A DNA stretch of 64,000 nucleotides from Tritrichomonas musculus (GCA_039105265.1 JAPFFF010000005.1:5007501-5071500); one strand, 5' to 3'; counted from the first letter of the stretch, positions 1 to 10,649 are shown. A program made the numbers and translations. Notes: generated from the letters alone by a model not told the origin.

Positions 1-2039
1 ATGGGCCTGCAGTAGTAATTCCGAGCTGTATTTATATCTATTGTTTTAGTTTTTTCTATATTATTTTTTGAAGAAAAGCTTTTATTTTTTATTTTCTTTG
101 GCTAAATTCATCATGAAAAATAAACCGTATATGGACAAATATTCATTGAAATCGTTTGAAAAATTATTGTGAAATTGAATGTCGAATAATATAATCCTTT
201 GAAAAAAAAATTTTTTTATTGTGAAAAGTGAAAGTCTGGTTTTTGTTTTTTAAAATATATTTTATACTGATGTAACTATAAATATGATAAAAAAACAATA
301 ACGAATCTTGATTACTTTTGTATATATTTGATAAAACAATTCAAATTTTAATTGAAAATTTTAAATTAAATTAAAATGAAAAAAATTACTTTCCCAATAA
401 ATTTGTAATTATTTTTTTTAAAGATTTGAAATCTATATATATTGTATATAACAATAAAACAAAAAGAAAATAACAATATTCAACCATTAATGAGATTTTT
501 GAGTTTTTTATCTTAAATCATTACTCAAATCAAGCAATGGACTATTATGACCTAGTTCAACCTATAATATATTTGCTGATCTTTCCAAATCCATTTCCCA
601 AATACTTTTATTCTAATTGTACATGCATGAAAAATCAAATTATCATTGAGAACCAAAACAAATTTGTTAATTAAATATTAAAATATAAAAATATATCTAA
701 AAAGCTATCTAAAAAAATAAAAACTATCTCCTAAAAACATTTATAAATAGGAAATCTCTTAAAATAAAAAAATCATATCAGTCTTTTTTCTTTATATTAC
801 TCAATATTACATTATATGCTATTTCAAGTATAAATATTAAATTTAGTTTGTTAAACGATTCTCTATTTCGATATATTTATGAATTTTTTTAAAAACACTA
901 TAAATCTCTCAATTTTCCTTCTCAATTTCTATCAAAAAGATTAAAAAAAAATAACGTACAAATAACGAATAATTTTATACGAATTGTAGGGAGAGGAGGG
1001 TACATTCTTTATCACATTTCTATAATAACAAGGACGGACTTTTCGTCATTTAATTTCTTGATAACATATTAATATATTTATATGTTTTAGCTAAAGCTTA
1101 TATTAAAGAATATTATAAAAAAATTAATTGTAAATTTCAAGATATATTAAAAATAAAATTAGAAAATAACGGATTATTTCATTTTATAAAATATAATAAA
1201 TCTTTTTAATTTTTTGATGAAAAATGACAGTTTATCCATTTAATGATGTTAATAATTTAATTTATTACTAATATATTAGCATGAATAAATGATTTATATT
1301 TATAAAGTTTATTTTTATAAAGAGATAAATATAGATAATAATACTGTTATTTCAAACAAATTTCCCTCAAAATTTTCTTCATTCACCTCTCATTTTTCAT
1401 CGAATCTTATCAAATCTTCATCATATAAAATAGATAATTTATCAAAAAGTTATTATTTGATAATAAAATATCTTTTTTCCTACATTACAAAATTTATTAA
1501 AATATTTAAATATAAATATAATATTATAAATATAACAATTTAACCAAATATTAGCAATGAAATACTACTCTGTTTTAAAAAGTTAAAATCAACATTTTAA
1601 AACTAATATATCTCCATTCATAATCATAAATACTTTTATATTATTATGAATATTCAACAAATAAACATTTAATAAAAGAAACACTTTCTAAATAATGAGA
1701 TATAAAAAGCTTTATAAGTTAACCTTTGAACATATATATGTCTGTTGATTTGCTATTGTATTGGACATCTCTACATGTATATCTTTATTTTATCTATGAA
1801 TATATAATTTTTTTCTATCTAATCAAGTTTATGCCCTTTTTGGATAATAATATTTTTATTAAAAATCAAAAAATACCTTGAATTTCGTAACCTGCTAACA
1901 TATTGGGAATATTAATTTTAATAAAAAAGCTAAATTCAAGATATATTCAGTTGATTAACAAATTTGAGTATTATTATTAAGAATTAATACATCACGCTCA
2001 ATATTTTTATTTACTATAATTTTTAAAAAGATTTTAATC
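1..2039. other. Gene-free AT-rich stretch
   Basis: No convincing coding sequence was found. The only open frame of note (84 codons near 1289-1543, plus strand) is low-complexity Ile/Asn/Lys/Tyr of the kind AT-rich noncoding DNA gives. Two slightly GC-richer patches (about 1-30 and 985-1045) match nothing I recognise. It lies directly outside a hAT-type element that starts at 2048. Confidence 0.6.
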
Positions 2040-2047
2040 ATAAAAGA

Positions 2048-3102
2048 CAGGGTTGTCGATCGATGATGATAAATATCGATTATCGGCTCATTATCGATAG
2101 TCCGATAATATCGATAAAAATTTGTTCGATAACCAATAATTATCGATAAATACGTTAAGCAAAACCGCCGATATTTGGTCACTATCGGACGGTTACGGTT
2201 CGATATTCTCCGATATTTTATAATAAAATTTCCATACTTTTTTTTTACATTTTTGATTAAAATTTGGAATTTTATATTTTTAATTGTACTTCAGTAGTGC
2301 ATGCTGAAATAAGCGAAATAAGGTCAGGGTGCATTATATGTCCAATATAATAATGAGAAGCTAAAAAATCAGGTTTTTGATTAATACATAAAAAGATTAT
2401 TTTCAAAATTTTTAAAAAAGAACCAATTGGCCAACAAAAAAAGATTATGATTAAGAACAAAGTTATAAGACGAAAATTTCCTCATATCTTCTCAGTATTA
2501 AAATATTTCCATATTTGCAAATTAACGAATCTTAATATGTAATGAAATATTAATGCAATGCTACTAAAATAATTTGGTTTTTTTTTTATTAAAAGAATAT
2601 CAAGTCTAAAAATATTTAGAGAAATGGAGAGAATTTTATTAATTTACAAAAAGTTATCGTTTTCACTTTTTGATAAATTTAATTTTTTTGCCAAAATAAA
2701 ATTATCTTTATTGATTTTAAATTTTATACTTAAATATTATTAGAATTATAATATATTACTTATCTTTTATTATAATAAAAGTTAATTTCCTATGAAATAT
2801 AAAAAATCTTTTTTAATAATTTGATCATTTGTACATACAAGCTTTTTTATATGTCATTACTTGAAAAAATAACTTTTATATAATTATATAACAATTAAAT
2901 AGCCATAATTTCTAGTAAATATCTTTTCTTTACCTTAAAAAAGTTAAAAATATCGGTCATTATTGGCCATGATAAAAACCGTTTTTATCGATAATGATAT
3001 TTATTATCGGATAGTATTGGTTATTCTACTCTACTCCCGATAATATCGATAATATTGGCAACGTATTTAACCGTTATCGGACACTATCGATAAACATCCC
3101 TG
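2048..3102. mobile_element. Non-autonomous hAT-type DNA transposon copy (copy A)
   Basis: The element begins CAGGGTTGTCGATCGAT and ends with the inverted partner ATCGATAAACATCCCTG. It is flanked by a perfect 8-bp direct repeat, ATAAAAGA, at 2040-2047 and 3103-3110. Terminal CAGGG with an 8-bp target duplication is the hAT signature. Both ends are packed with subterminal TATCGATA and CCGATAAT motifs (about 2055-2215 and 2950-3095), as expected of transposase binding sites. The middle (about 2220-2945) is AT-rich with no recognisable transposase, so this is a deletion derivative or MITE that depended on a partner element. The intact target repeat suggests a fairly young insertion. The same termini occur on the copy at 9927-14351. 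Confidence 0.85.
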
Positions 3103-3165
3103 ATAAAAGATTCAAAAGGACCACTTTTTTTGTTTTATTTATATTGAAAACTTGAAAAATATCTA

Positions 3166-3672
3166 AACTGGATTCGATTATTCGGACCAGACAAATAGCC
3201 TCTCAAATTTATATAAAAAACAATGGATGAATCTTGAAAGCTAAACAAAGCAATTATCATACTTTTTTCGAAAAAAATTATACAACTCAAATCTGTAATG
3301 TTTAAACGTAGAAACCGGAAGAGCTGAGATGTAATTAAGCGTTTCGAATTACATGATGAATTTCTTATTCCAAAAAAAGAGGCATATCTTTCAAAATTAC
3401 GCCAAAAATACGTCAATAAAATGAGGAACTTACGGCAGAAAATATATGTATGCTTGAAAATAGGGAAGCAAAAATTTATTTTTAAATAAATTTTATTTTA
3501 AAAATCAACTTTTTCATAATATATAATATAAAATTGAATATTTTTTTTAATCAGACCAGTTTTGAGAGAAAATCGTGTGTAATTTCTGAAGAAGGAAAAA
3601 TAAAATTTTAAAATTGAATGCAAAAAGTTATATGTAACATTGAAATAGTGGTCTGATTTATCGAATCCAGTT
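3166..3672. mobile_element. TA-flanked MITE with imperfect inverted ends
   Basis: The left end AACTGGATTCGATTATTCGG and the inverted right end AACTGGATTCGATAAATCAG match at 21 of about 24 positions, and both lie next to a TA dinucleotide (3164-3165 and 3673-3674). That fits the Tc1/mariner pattern. The 507-bp body has no recognisable transposase; a 93-codon minus-strand frame running out through the left end has no family resemblance I can name. It sits only 63 bp beyond the hAT copy, so this gap has taken repeated insertions. Confidence 0.6.
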
Positions 3673-3718
3673 TAAAATAAGCGACCATTTATAAATGTCA
3701 AAAAAAAGACGGTTATTT

Positions 3719-3741
3719 AACGTATTGGATTTGTACCTTAA
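3719..3741. repeat. Lone terminus of a TTAA-flanked MITE
   Basis: AACGTATTGGATTTGTACC followed by TTAA matches the right terminus of the MITE at 13284-13524 at all but one base, including the TTAA. I do not see the opposite end upstream, so it is a solo or truncated remnant. Confidence 0.5.
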
Positions 3742-3897
3742 TTAGAAAAGTTTTAAAATTATTTTGGTTTTTTTGGGGCGTTAAAAGACAACCAGGGACA
3801 TAAATACAAAAATGTAAAAAACCCAAAAAAAACTTCTTTGGGCTTTGGGTAAATTGTGTTTTGAGTGATTATGCAAATAAATATATCAAAAAATTAA

Positions 3898-5070
3898 ATG
3901 AAAACAGAAAATTTTGAATTTGTGCAACCAAATAAAATGAGTCGTGTTGCTTTTATGCATCCTGATCTAGGAATTGGTGGAGCAGAACGTTTAATTCTAG
4001 ATGCAGCTAGAGCAGTTAAATTAACAAATCCAGAAACATCAATTTGGACTACTCGCTATGAGCCAAACCGCGCATTCAAAGATGCAGCAGATTTCGAAGT
4101 ACATGTTCATGGGAATTATATTCCCAGAAATCTTTTTGGAATTTTCAGTATTTTTTTTTCGCTCTTAAGATTTTTGTGGCTTACAATCGTTTGTGCATTT
4201 AAAAGTAAAGCTGACGTTTTCATTGTTGATCAAATATCCGCATGGCTTCCAATCCTAAGACTACTATGCCCCAAAGCTAAAATTATATTTTATTGCCATT
4301 TTCCAGATCTATTGCTCGCAAATCATTCTTCATTTCGTAAGTTTTATCGTCTTCCTTTCGATTGGATTGAAAAATTTGGAATAAAAAGAGCTCATACGAT
4401 ATTAGTTAATTCGAAATTTACTGCAGGAATGACATCAAAATATCTCAATATTACGAACGTTGATGTTTTATATCCATGTGTTGATTGTAGTCACAAAGCT
4501 GATCGAAAGAAACCTGATACGCCCGTATTTTTGTCATTAAATAGATATGAAAAGAAGAAAAATCATGCACTTGCAATTGAAGCTTTATCCATAGTTGTTA
4601 AGAAATACAATAACGCCAAATTAATAATTGCAGGCGGATATGACACAAAGGTTGCAGAAAACGTTGAAAATGAAACAGAATTGAAATCAATTGTTAATTA
4701 TAATCATTTAGAAAATAATGTAGAACTTCTAAAAAATATTTCAGATGAAGAAAAGTGGAAATTAACAGCTAATTGTACAGCTGTAATTTATACTCCTCAA
4801 AATGAGCATTTCGGTATAGTCCCAATTGAAGCACTCAGTGTAGGCGTGCCTGTCATCGGCTGTAATTCAGGTGGACCTTTAGAAACAATCAACTGTGAAG
4901 GATGCGCCATCTGTGAACCAAATAAAGAAGCATTTGCTGATGCAATGATTAGAATATTTGAAGATAATGTTGATCGATCAGAAAGCTTTAAGAAGCATGC
5001 TTTGAAATTTGGATTTGATGACTTTCAAAAGCAATGGGATCAGACAGTTAAAAATGTTTTGCAAAAATAA
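3898..5070 (+). CDS. ALG2: ALG2-like alpha-1,3/1,6-mannosyltransferase (GT4)
   Basis: Likely adds the second and third mannoses to Man1GlcNAc2-PP-dolichol on the cytosolic face of the ER. The 390-residue length is close to the usual 400-450. Near residue 16 the frame shows AFMHPDLGIGGAERLILDAA, the hallmark N-terminus of ALG2. A hydrophobic segment (about 80-102, FSIFFSLLRFLWLTIVCAF) would anchor it to the membrane. The GT4 domain runs from about 200, with the E-x7-E donor-site motif EHFGIVPIE (about 301-309) followed by ALSVGVPVIGCNSGGPLE. MSRVAF at codon 14 is an alternative start; the first ATG was kept. The stop forms TAAA. Trichomonads build a truncated lipid-linked oligosaccharide that still needs the ALG1/ALG2/ALG11 steps, so the gene is expected. 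Confidence 0.88.
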   Translation: MKTENFEFVQPNKMSRVAFMHPDLGIGGAERLILDAARAVKLTNPETSIWTTRYEPNRAFKDAADFEVHVHGNYIPRNLFGIFSIFFSLLRFLWLTIVCAFKSKADVFIVDQISAWLPILRLLCPKAKIIFYCHFPDLLLANHSSFRKFYRLPFDWIEKFGIKRAHTILVNSKFTAGMTSKYLNITNVDVLYPCVDCSHKADRKKPDTPVFLSLNRYEKKKNHALAIEALSIVVKKYNNAKLIIAGGYDTKVAENVENETELKSIVNYNHLENNVELLKNISDEEKWKLTANCTAVIYTPQNEHFGIVPIEALSVGVPVIGCNSGGPLETINCEGCAICEPNKEAFADAMIRIFEDNVDRSESFKKHALKFGFDDFQKQWDQTVKNVLQK

Positions 5071-5658
5071 ATATCTCATTTCTTGAGTTTTATTAAATAT
5101 TCTTTATCAATAATTTTATGTTTCTATACAATATACTGAAACTCAAATATAACTATTTATACACAGCATATGAAGCATAAACAAACAATTAAATTATTAG
5201 AAAACTTTCCACAGATAAACAGCTTATTATTTCTACTAATATTACATTCCAGTGAAAACATAATTGAGAAGTCGGGCTTATATTATTAATCATAATTTAT
5301 AAATAATGTTTTTAAAATTCTATATGCATAACTAAAGTGAAGAAAAAGTTTTTGAGGTCATTAGAGTGGTTAACACAACCTTTGAAATGGAGAATGAAAA
5401 GCAAGTGAACTTAAAGTTTTTGAAGTTATTTGAGGTAGAGTCTATTACATTTTTTGATACAATCTCAAGATATCTTATCTTACAAAGAGTATCTCCAAAT
5501 CATGAAATCCTTTTTATTTAATAAAAAAGGCAGTCTATTTTCATGTGTAATTATAAAATTAATACTTTTTAGTATTTTTTCTCAGAATGTATAAAGGTGA
5601 AAAAATCACCTAGAAGATTGGAAATTGATTTGACAATAGAAATATTTAATTAAAATAT
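5071..5658. other. Intergenic stretch, nothing recognised
   Basis: 588 bp of AT-rich sequence between two plus-strand genes. No tRNA, snRNA or repeat structure was recognised. The portion 5330-5480 is purine-rich on the plus strand but has no open frame. Confidence 0.5.
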
Positions 5659-6477
5659 ATGTCGAATATTAATATCCAATTAAATGAAGCCCAGGCTAAA
5701 CTTCAAGCTCTTCATGATGACCATCGAATTTATGAAGGATTACAATCATTATTTAAAGGGAATATTGTTCCAGGAAATCAGCAAACAATTGAATTAGTTG
5801 CGGTTGCAATTCGTGGAAATTTTTCGGTTCCATTAAAATATACACAAAGTTATGCCAGCTTAAAAGCCTTGTATGCTTATGCACAAGAAAAAAATGATGC
5901 AATGCTATGTGAATGGACTGAAAGACAGATTACACAAGTTCTTGGACCAAATGTACTTATCTCCATCCGTAATGAATTACAATCGAAAATAAAAACTGTT
6001 GAGAATTTCACTCTCAGAAAACAATTCATCGAAAATTATCGATCAATGACGATCAATGGTCTCTCTTCATTCACATCTAAATTAGGTGCTGGATCATTTT
6101 GGGGAAAAAATCTTAAAAGAATTATTCGTGCTAACGCTATACGTGAAGAACTCACCGGTTCTTCAGATATTCCTGCTATTAGGACAGTGTCTGATTTATT
6201 AAAAGTTAGCTTTTATAACGAACAAACAATTAAATCTGGCACAGACGGACATCCTGAAAAAATAATTAAAGATTCAGGAGTATCACCATACGTTTATATT
6301 CCAAGTTTAATAGAATTATATGCACCTTCCAGGAATATACAAGCCATTTTTCTTAGTCCTTTTTTGAAAAATGGTTTATTATTTAAGAAATTTGCAATAC
6401 CCAACGATGTATTCGAGAAATTATTAAAAAAGAATAAATTTGAAGAATCTGATTATCGAGAATTAATGACCAAATGA
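5659..6477 (+). CDS. Unrecognised 272-aa soluble protein
   Basis: I do not recognise this family. It is a complete ATG-to-TGA frame with balanced composition and normal coding bias. Predicted character is alpha-helical: an amphipathic N-terminal helix (NINIQLNEAQAKLQALHDDH), a helical middle (about 45-150), then a segment with PYVYIPSLIELYAPSRNIQ (about 213-231) and a Lys-rich C-terminus. There is no signal peptide or membrane segment. It lies alone between the ALG2-like gene and a tRNA on the other strand. Confidence 0.75.
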   Translation: MSNINIQLNEAQAKLQALHDDHRIYEGLQSLFKGNIVPGNQQTIELVAVAIRGNFSVPLKYTQSYASLKALYAYAQEKNDAMLCEWTERQITQVLGPNVLISIRNELQSKIKTVENFTLRKQFIENYRSMTINGLSSFTSKLGAGSFWGKNLKRIIRANAIREELTGSSDIPAIRTVSDLLKVSFYNEQTIKSGTDGHPEKIIKDSGVSPYVYIPSLIELYAPSRNIQAIFLSPFLKNGLLFKKFAIPNDVFEKLLKKNKFEESDYRELMTK

Positions 6478-6646
6478 TGGATTTTTGGAAAGATAATTTT
6501 TATTTTTACCAAATTATTAATGTTTGTTAAACCAAAAGAGATTAAGCTTAAGGTACAATTTTTTTTTTTTTTTTAAGATACTTAATGAGTGTAAAAATAA
6601 AATTTTGTTTAATAAAAATTTGATTTATAATGATAATATAAAGAGG

Positions 6647-6653
6647 AAAAAAA
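6647..6653 (-). terminator. Pol III T-run terminator of tRNA-Leu
   Basis: Seven A on the plus strand (T7 on the transcribed strand) begin about four bases beyond the tRNA 3' end, the usual RNA polymerase III stop. Confidence 0.75.
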
Positions 6654-6656
6654 CGT

Positions 6657-6738
6657 TGGTACCTGTGGGGTTCGAACCCACGCTCCTCGCGGAATCGGGG
6701 CTTAAATCCGACGCCTTAGACCACTCGGCCAAAGTACC
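6657..6738 (-). tRNA. tRNA-Leu (anticodon UAA)
   Basis: On the minus strand the acceptor GGTACTT pairs with AGGTACC (one G-T pair). The D-arm is GCCGAGTGGTCTAAGGC. The anticodon loop TTTAAGC carries UAA. A long class II variable arm (TCC-GCGA-GGA) and the T-arm GTGGGTTCGAACCCCAC follow. The A box (GGCCGAGTGG) and B box (GGTTCGAACCC) are intact, CCA is not encoded, and there is no intron. The innermost anticodon-stem pair is an A-C mismatch. Leu reads UUA, a frequent codon in this AT-rich genome. Confidence 0.95.
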
Positions 6739-6827
6739 ATCTGATAAAATTTTTTTATTATATTTATTTATTATCAAATTTTTAAATCGAATTTATTCTA
6801 AAAACTTACGTTAACCAAAAAATTTAA

Positions 6828-8216
6828 ATGGAAGGATTTGGCGATTCTCCATTATATTGCAATTTTAATCCTCCAGAAAAAAGGAAAACACATTCTAAGC
6901 GCACTCCCAAAAAATCACCAAAGTCTCCTAAAACTTTTTCTTCGCCAGATCCTACAGTCAAATCTCAAGTATTTGATTCAGATTTAGTTGATCATGAAAC
7001 AGATTTAAATTTAAGAGAAGAAGAATTTCTTATAGAACTCAAGCTCTTTTATGAAGGAATTGATAAATATAATAAACTCAAAGAAGAATATGAAGAAATG
7101 CTCAGGAATAAGCAAACTGGAAGATTTTCATTGATTGAATTTGCATCAAGATTAAGTATGTATCAAGATATGCTTGAGCAAAGGTTTGATGCAGCACAGC
7201 AAATTTTAACCGAGCCTCTGGATGATATAGCAGCGCAAGAAAAGTTATTGAAAAAGCTTGAACAAGAGATTGATCAACTGAATAACAATCTTCCACAAGA
7301 ACTTTCTCCAGATTCCCAAAATGCAATTGATAAAATGATGCTAGAAATTGAACAAATAAATGCCGATAATGATTCTTCTCGTGAATCACTTCGTAAAAGG
7401 CAAATATCAATTGAAAGCGAAAGGAGAAAGCTTACTAATGAACAGATTCAATTAGAAAATGATGAAAATGAAGAAAAAAGAAAGAGCGTGCAACTTAAAC
7501 GAGATCAAGAAAAACTAGAAAGAACTCCTAAAATCGATGAAGAGCGTGCAATTCGTGATGAAAAATTCAGAGCTGAACTCGAGCAAAGAAAAAGAGAAAC
7601 ACAGCAAAAGCAAATTGAATTCGAAAACAAATGTAAAGCTTCTGAAGATTCTCTTGGCAAGCTTCAAACTGAAGTTCAAGGTTTGCTGAAAGAACAATTT
7701 GAATTATCAGAATTAAAACATCAAACAGACCAAATACTCCAAGAAATCAAATTGCTATTGGGAGGACAAGCAAACTTTACTACAAATCTTGCCGATGCAG
7801 AAGACGAAATTGAGAGATTAAAGAGGAAAATTGAGCAACAAGCTGGAGATATAAAAAAGATATCCGATAAAAAAAATCAATTGATGAAAAGGATCGCTGA
7901 AGCAGAAAAACGTAAAGCTGAATTGTTAGCCAGAGAAGAAGAGTTGAAGAAAAGACGATCAATTCTTGAAAGTACAGATGAGCAATTTGCAAAAACAAGA
8001 GAAGAAAACGAATCTTTGAAAAAATATATCGAAGAACTTAATGAAGAAGTTAAAAAATACGAAAAATTAGCTAAAGATATGATGGCAAAGGCTATGAGCG
8101 TTCAGGAAGAACTTGACTCTAAATCATCAATTGTATTACAAACTCCAAATGCTAATCATATTGAAGAAATTCAAAACTTACTAAGCGCTTCTGAAACTGG
8201 GGTGAATTCTTCATGA
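6828..8216 (+). CDS. Coiled-coil protein with basic Ser/Pro N-terminus
   Basis: A 462-residue protein of unknown specific function. The first 50 residues are basic and rich in SP/TP sites (SKRTPKKSPKSPKTFSSPD), suggesting phosphorylation. From about 60 to 440 nearly everything is heptad-patterned coiled coil rich in Glu, Lys, Gln and Leu (for example RSILESTDEQFAKTREENES). There is no membrane segment. Such proteins in flagellated protists are often cytoskeletal or axonemal (CCDC/CFAP type), but I cannot assign a family member because coiled coils align promiscuously. It starts about 90 bp beyond the tRNA-Leu, reading outward on the opposite strand. Confidence 0.8.
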   Translation: MEGFGDSPLYCNFNPPEKRKTHSKRTPKKSPKSPKTFSSPDPTVKSQVFDSDLVDHETDLNLREEEFLIELKLFYEGIDKYNKLKEEYEEMLRNKQTGRFSLIEFASRLSMYQDMLEQRFDAAQQILTEPLDDIAAQEKLLKKLEQEIDQLNNNLPQELSPDSQNAIDKMMLEIEQINADNDSSRESLRKRQISIESERRKLTNEQIQLENDENEEKRKSVQLKRDQEKLERTPKIDEERAIRDEKFRAELEQRKRETQQKQIEFENKCKASEDSLGKLQTEVQGLLKEQFELSELKHQTDQILQEIKLLLGGQANFTTNLADAEDEIERLKRKIEQQAGDIKKISDKKNQLMKRIAEAEKRKAELLAREEELKKRRSILESTDEQFAKTREENESLKKYIEELNEEVKKYEKLAKDMMAKAMSVQEELDSKSSIVLQTPNANHIEEIQNLLSASETGVNSS

Positions 8217-8460
8217 GCATTTTAAAATTTTTGTAATTTATTAATATTTTTTTTTTTGTTTCTAATCAATAAAAGTTCTTTTTAGTAATTTTTCGCATAT
8301 TTTATTTATTTTAAATAGATAAACAAGTTATAAAAACAATACATTGAATAAAATACGGATCATAGGAATGTATCGATATGAAATATTTTAACAAATTAAA
8401 TTTGACAATTATTAATCTTCATAAACAAATAAACGATTTTTCGTAAACTATTATTTTCAC

Positions 8461-9396
8461 TTATTTTTTGCCCTCCATTAATGAATCAAAACTTTTATTG
8501 CACAATGAAACAACTGATGCTTTTAATGTATTAGGCGTTTCATAACTTAAAATAATAAATGGATTAATAAATAAATCATTAATTTTTGAAAGTTTAAACG
8601 TTTCTCTCTGAGTTTCTTCAATATTATCAAGATTATTTTGAATAAATGATGCATGAGGAAGGGTATAGTATGGATATTTCTTTTGTGCTAATCCTGAAAG
8701 TAATTCATAAGCAGCTACTTTTCTAGATGTATAAATTGTTGATAAGATGAAATTAACATCACTGAAAAAACGTACTTTAAAAACATCCATTAGCGAATGA
8801 ATTGAACACCTACACAGAAAATCTTGGGCGAAAGAAATTAAATTTGGAGTGGATTGTAATAGTTCACTTGCACCAATTGAAATCAAATCTGAAGTTGGAT
8901 CAAGCCAAGTCCAAGAACCGCTTTTTTGAATATCAACATTTGGTATATTCTCTTTTAATAATTTTGATGTAATTACGCTTTTGCCTGTTTTTCCAACACC
9001 TGTGATTAAAACTCTAAGTGGCGTTGACTCTGACGCTTTCTTTTTAATAAAATTAACAATTGGCTGGATTGACTTATCAGCACAAACCGCAAAAGTTGGA
9101 GCACGACTATTTAATTCATTATACCAAGATACAGCTATTTCTCTTGGAACCAAATCAATTTTATTTATTATAAAAATAAGTTTTTGCAAATTTTTTTCTT
9201 CATAAAACGAAAAGCGACACGAAGATGGATTGCGTGCATCAAGGACAACAAATATATGAGTTGATGTTTGAGATAATTGCGTAAGTTTGCGATATGCTAA
9301 AAAGTCAGGGGTCCCAATTGGTGCTGTGGATATTTTGCCCGTATCATTCTTTTTATTAAGTTTCTTCTTTCCTTTTTTTTTGATCTTGGGAATCAT
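8461..9396 (-). CDS. Circularly permuted GTPase, GNL3/nucleostemin-like
   Basis: Probably a ribosome-assembly GTPase of the YlqF/RbgA/Nog family. The motif order is permuted: DARNP (about 54) and the G4 motif NKIDLVP (about 77) come before the G1 P-loop GVGKTGKS (about 131-138). The G3 region, usually DxPG, reads LDPTSD here and looks divergent. The N-terminus is strongly basic (KIKKKGKKKLNKK), as in nucleolar members. At 311 residues it is shorter than nucleostemin (about 550) and lacks its C-terminal extensions, so the exact member (GNL3, Nug1, Nog2 or an organellar type) is open. Convergent with the upstream coiled-coil gene, with a 244-bp gap. Confidence 0.75.
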   Translation of the reverse strand: MIPKIKKKGKKKLNKKNDTGKISTAPIGTPDFLAYRKLTQLSQTSTHIFVVLDARNPSSCRFSFYEEKNLQKLIFIINKIDLVPREIAVSWYNELNSRAPTFAVCADKSIQPIVNFIKKKASESTPLRVLITGVGKTGKSVITSKLLKENIPNVDIQKSGSWTWLDPTSDLISIGASELLQSTPNLISFAQDFLCRCSIHSLMDVFKVRFFSDVNFILSTIYTSRKVAAYELLSGLAQKKYPYYTLPHASFIQNNLDNIEETQRETFKLSKINDLFINPFIILSYETPNTLKASVVSLCNKSFDSLMEGKK

Positions 9397-9918
9397 GAAT
9401 AATTAAAATTTTTGGCGGGGAAATTCTTATTTTGACTTTTTTTCTTCACTTCCAAGTTTTTCACCAGTCTTTTAATAAATAAAAGAAAATTCTTATATAA
9501 AACAATCATTTTTCTATATTAAATTCATAAGCATTTTAAAAATAGTTTAATTAATAATAAATTAGTTTTATATCTTTGTAAAAATACATAAGAATATTAA
9601 GATAATTATATGAATATTTTCAATGTTTTTGTGAAAAACAACAAAATAAACTTTTGAAAATTAAAAAAAGGTAAAATAGTTTTATTTCTTTCTACATTTA
9701 AATTAAATACTTGAATATAATGTAATTAAGAATCTTATTATTTTCAAAAAGAAAATATTATAATTAAAGAATGAATCCCAAATAACTCTTTTTTAAAAAT
9801 TTACCAATTTTAATGATATTATCTTTTTATATTGAAATTTACTTTTTAATTTAATCTATCATTGATATATATTGTTCTGAATATATAATTTTTATATCTA
9901 TATTTTGAAATTGCATGT
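9397..9918. other. AT-rich spacer before the transposon nest
   Basis: About 520 bp upstream of the GTPase gene with no open frame or structure I recognise. It ends at the imperfect target repeat of the hAT copy that begins at 9927. Confidence 0.5.
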
Positions 9919-10170
9919 CGTTTCAACAGCATTGTTAATCGATACGACTAAATACCGGTTACCGAAGAAGTATCTGTATTCGGTAAATATCGATACTTTT
10001 TGGCTCGGTATTTTTTAGTATCGATACAAAAGTGCTTCGGTATTTTTAGAGTATCAGCGGTTATAAAAAAAGTACTTTATAATACTTTTTATCAGTATCG
10101 ATAATGTATTTTAATATATAAATTTTATTAATAAATAATGTATAAAAATAATAAAACATTTAATTATTTT

Positions 10171-10649
10171 CTAGGCTTTTGAGTCCAGTGAACTGAATGC
10201 CCTTTTTTGACTTTTTGATAAGAGTTGTCACTTTTTTATGGACAAAAAACGAGTTTTTTTATCGTGTTTTTATTCAATTTTTTGAAAAAAAATAGCCAAA
10301 TACTTTTTTTTTTGGATAGTTTGATCTTTTTTAAGAAAATAAGTTAATGATACATAATGATTAGCTATTTTATAATAAAATGCTTTTTGCAATACTATTT
10401 TAAATAATAGCGAACAAATAATGATACAAAAAGTTTAAAATCATATTTTATATTTAAAAAAAATTCTATATATATTTGGTATATTATATTCAAATTTACT
10501 ATTGAAAATTTGAGAGCAGTCCAAAATTGAAACAAAGTATCCAAAATTGGATTTTTTGGATAGTATCAAGTTCTCAAAAATTTGTGGACACATTTATGTA
10601 TCCATTCCAAACTTTTTGAATATAAATACGTTTGGACACATAAGCCTAG
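10171..10649. mobile_element. 479-bp MITE with 8-bp target duplication, nested in hAT copy B
   Basis: The ends CTAGGCTTTTGAGTCCA and TGGACACATAAGCCTAG are inverted with two mismatches. ATTATTTT is repeated exactly at 10163-10170 and 10650-10657. An 8-bp duplication points to a hAT-like mobilising enzyme, although the terminus is not the CAGGG type of the host element. The body is noncoding, with repeated TTTTTGAC, GGACA and TTTGGA motifs resembling the element at 13604-13990. Confidence 0.6.

Noticed and set aside
1289-1543. 84-codon Ile/Asn/Lys/Tyr-rich frame
   Set aside because: Typical chance frame in AT-rich noncoding DNA, no start context or homology.
2048-3102. CRISPR-like array suggested by repeated TATCGATA motifs
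   Set aside because: Motifs are short, irregularly spaced and confined to transposon ends; the host is eukaryotic.
3135-3416. 93-codon minus-strand frame considered as a transposase remnant
   Set aside because: It reads out through the left terminus of the MITE and no DDE-type motif is visible.
6524-6814. 96-codon plus-strand frame
   Set aside because: It runs through the tRNA-Leu gene; coding potential is an artefact of the tRNA sequence.
7102-7998. Minus-strand frames of 60-102 codons
   Set aside because: Antisense shadows of the coiled-coil gene.
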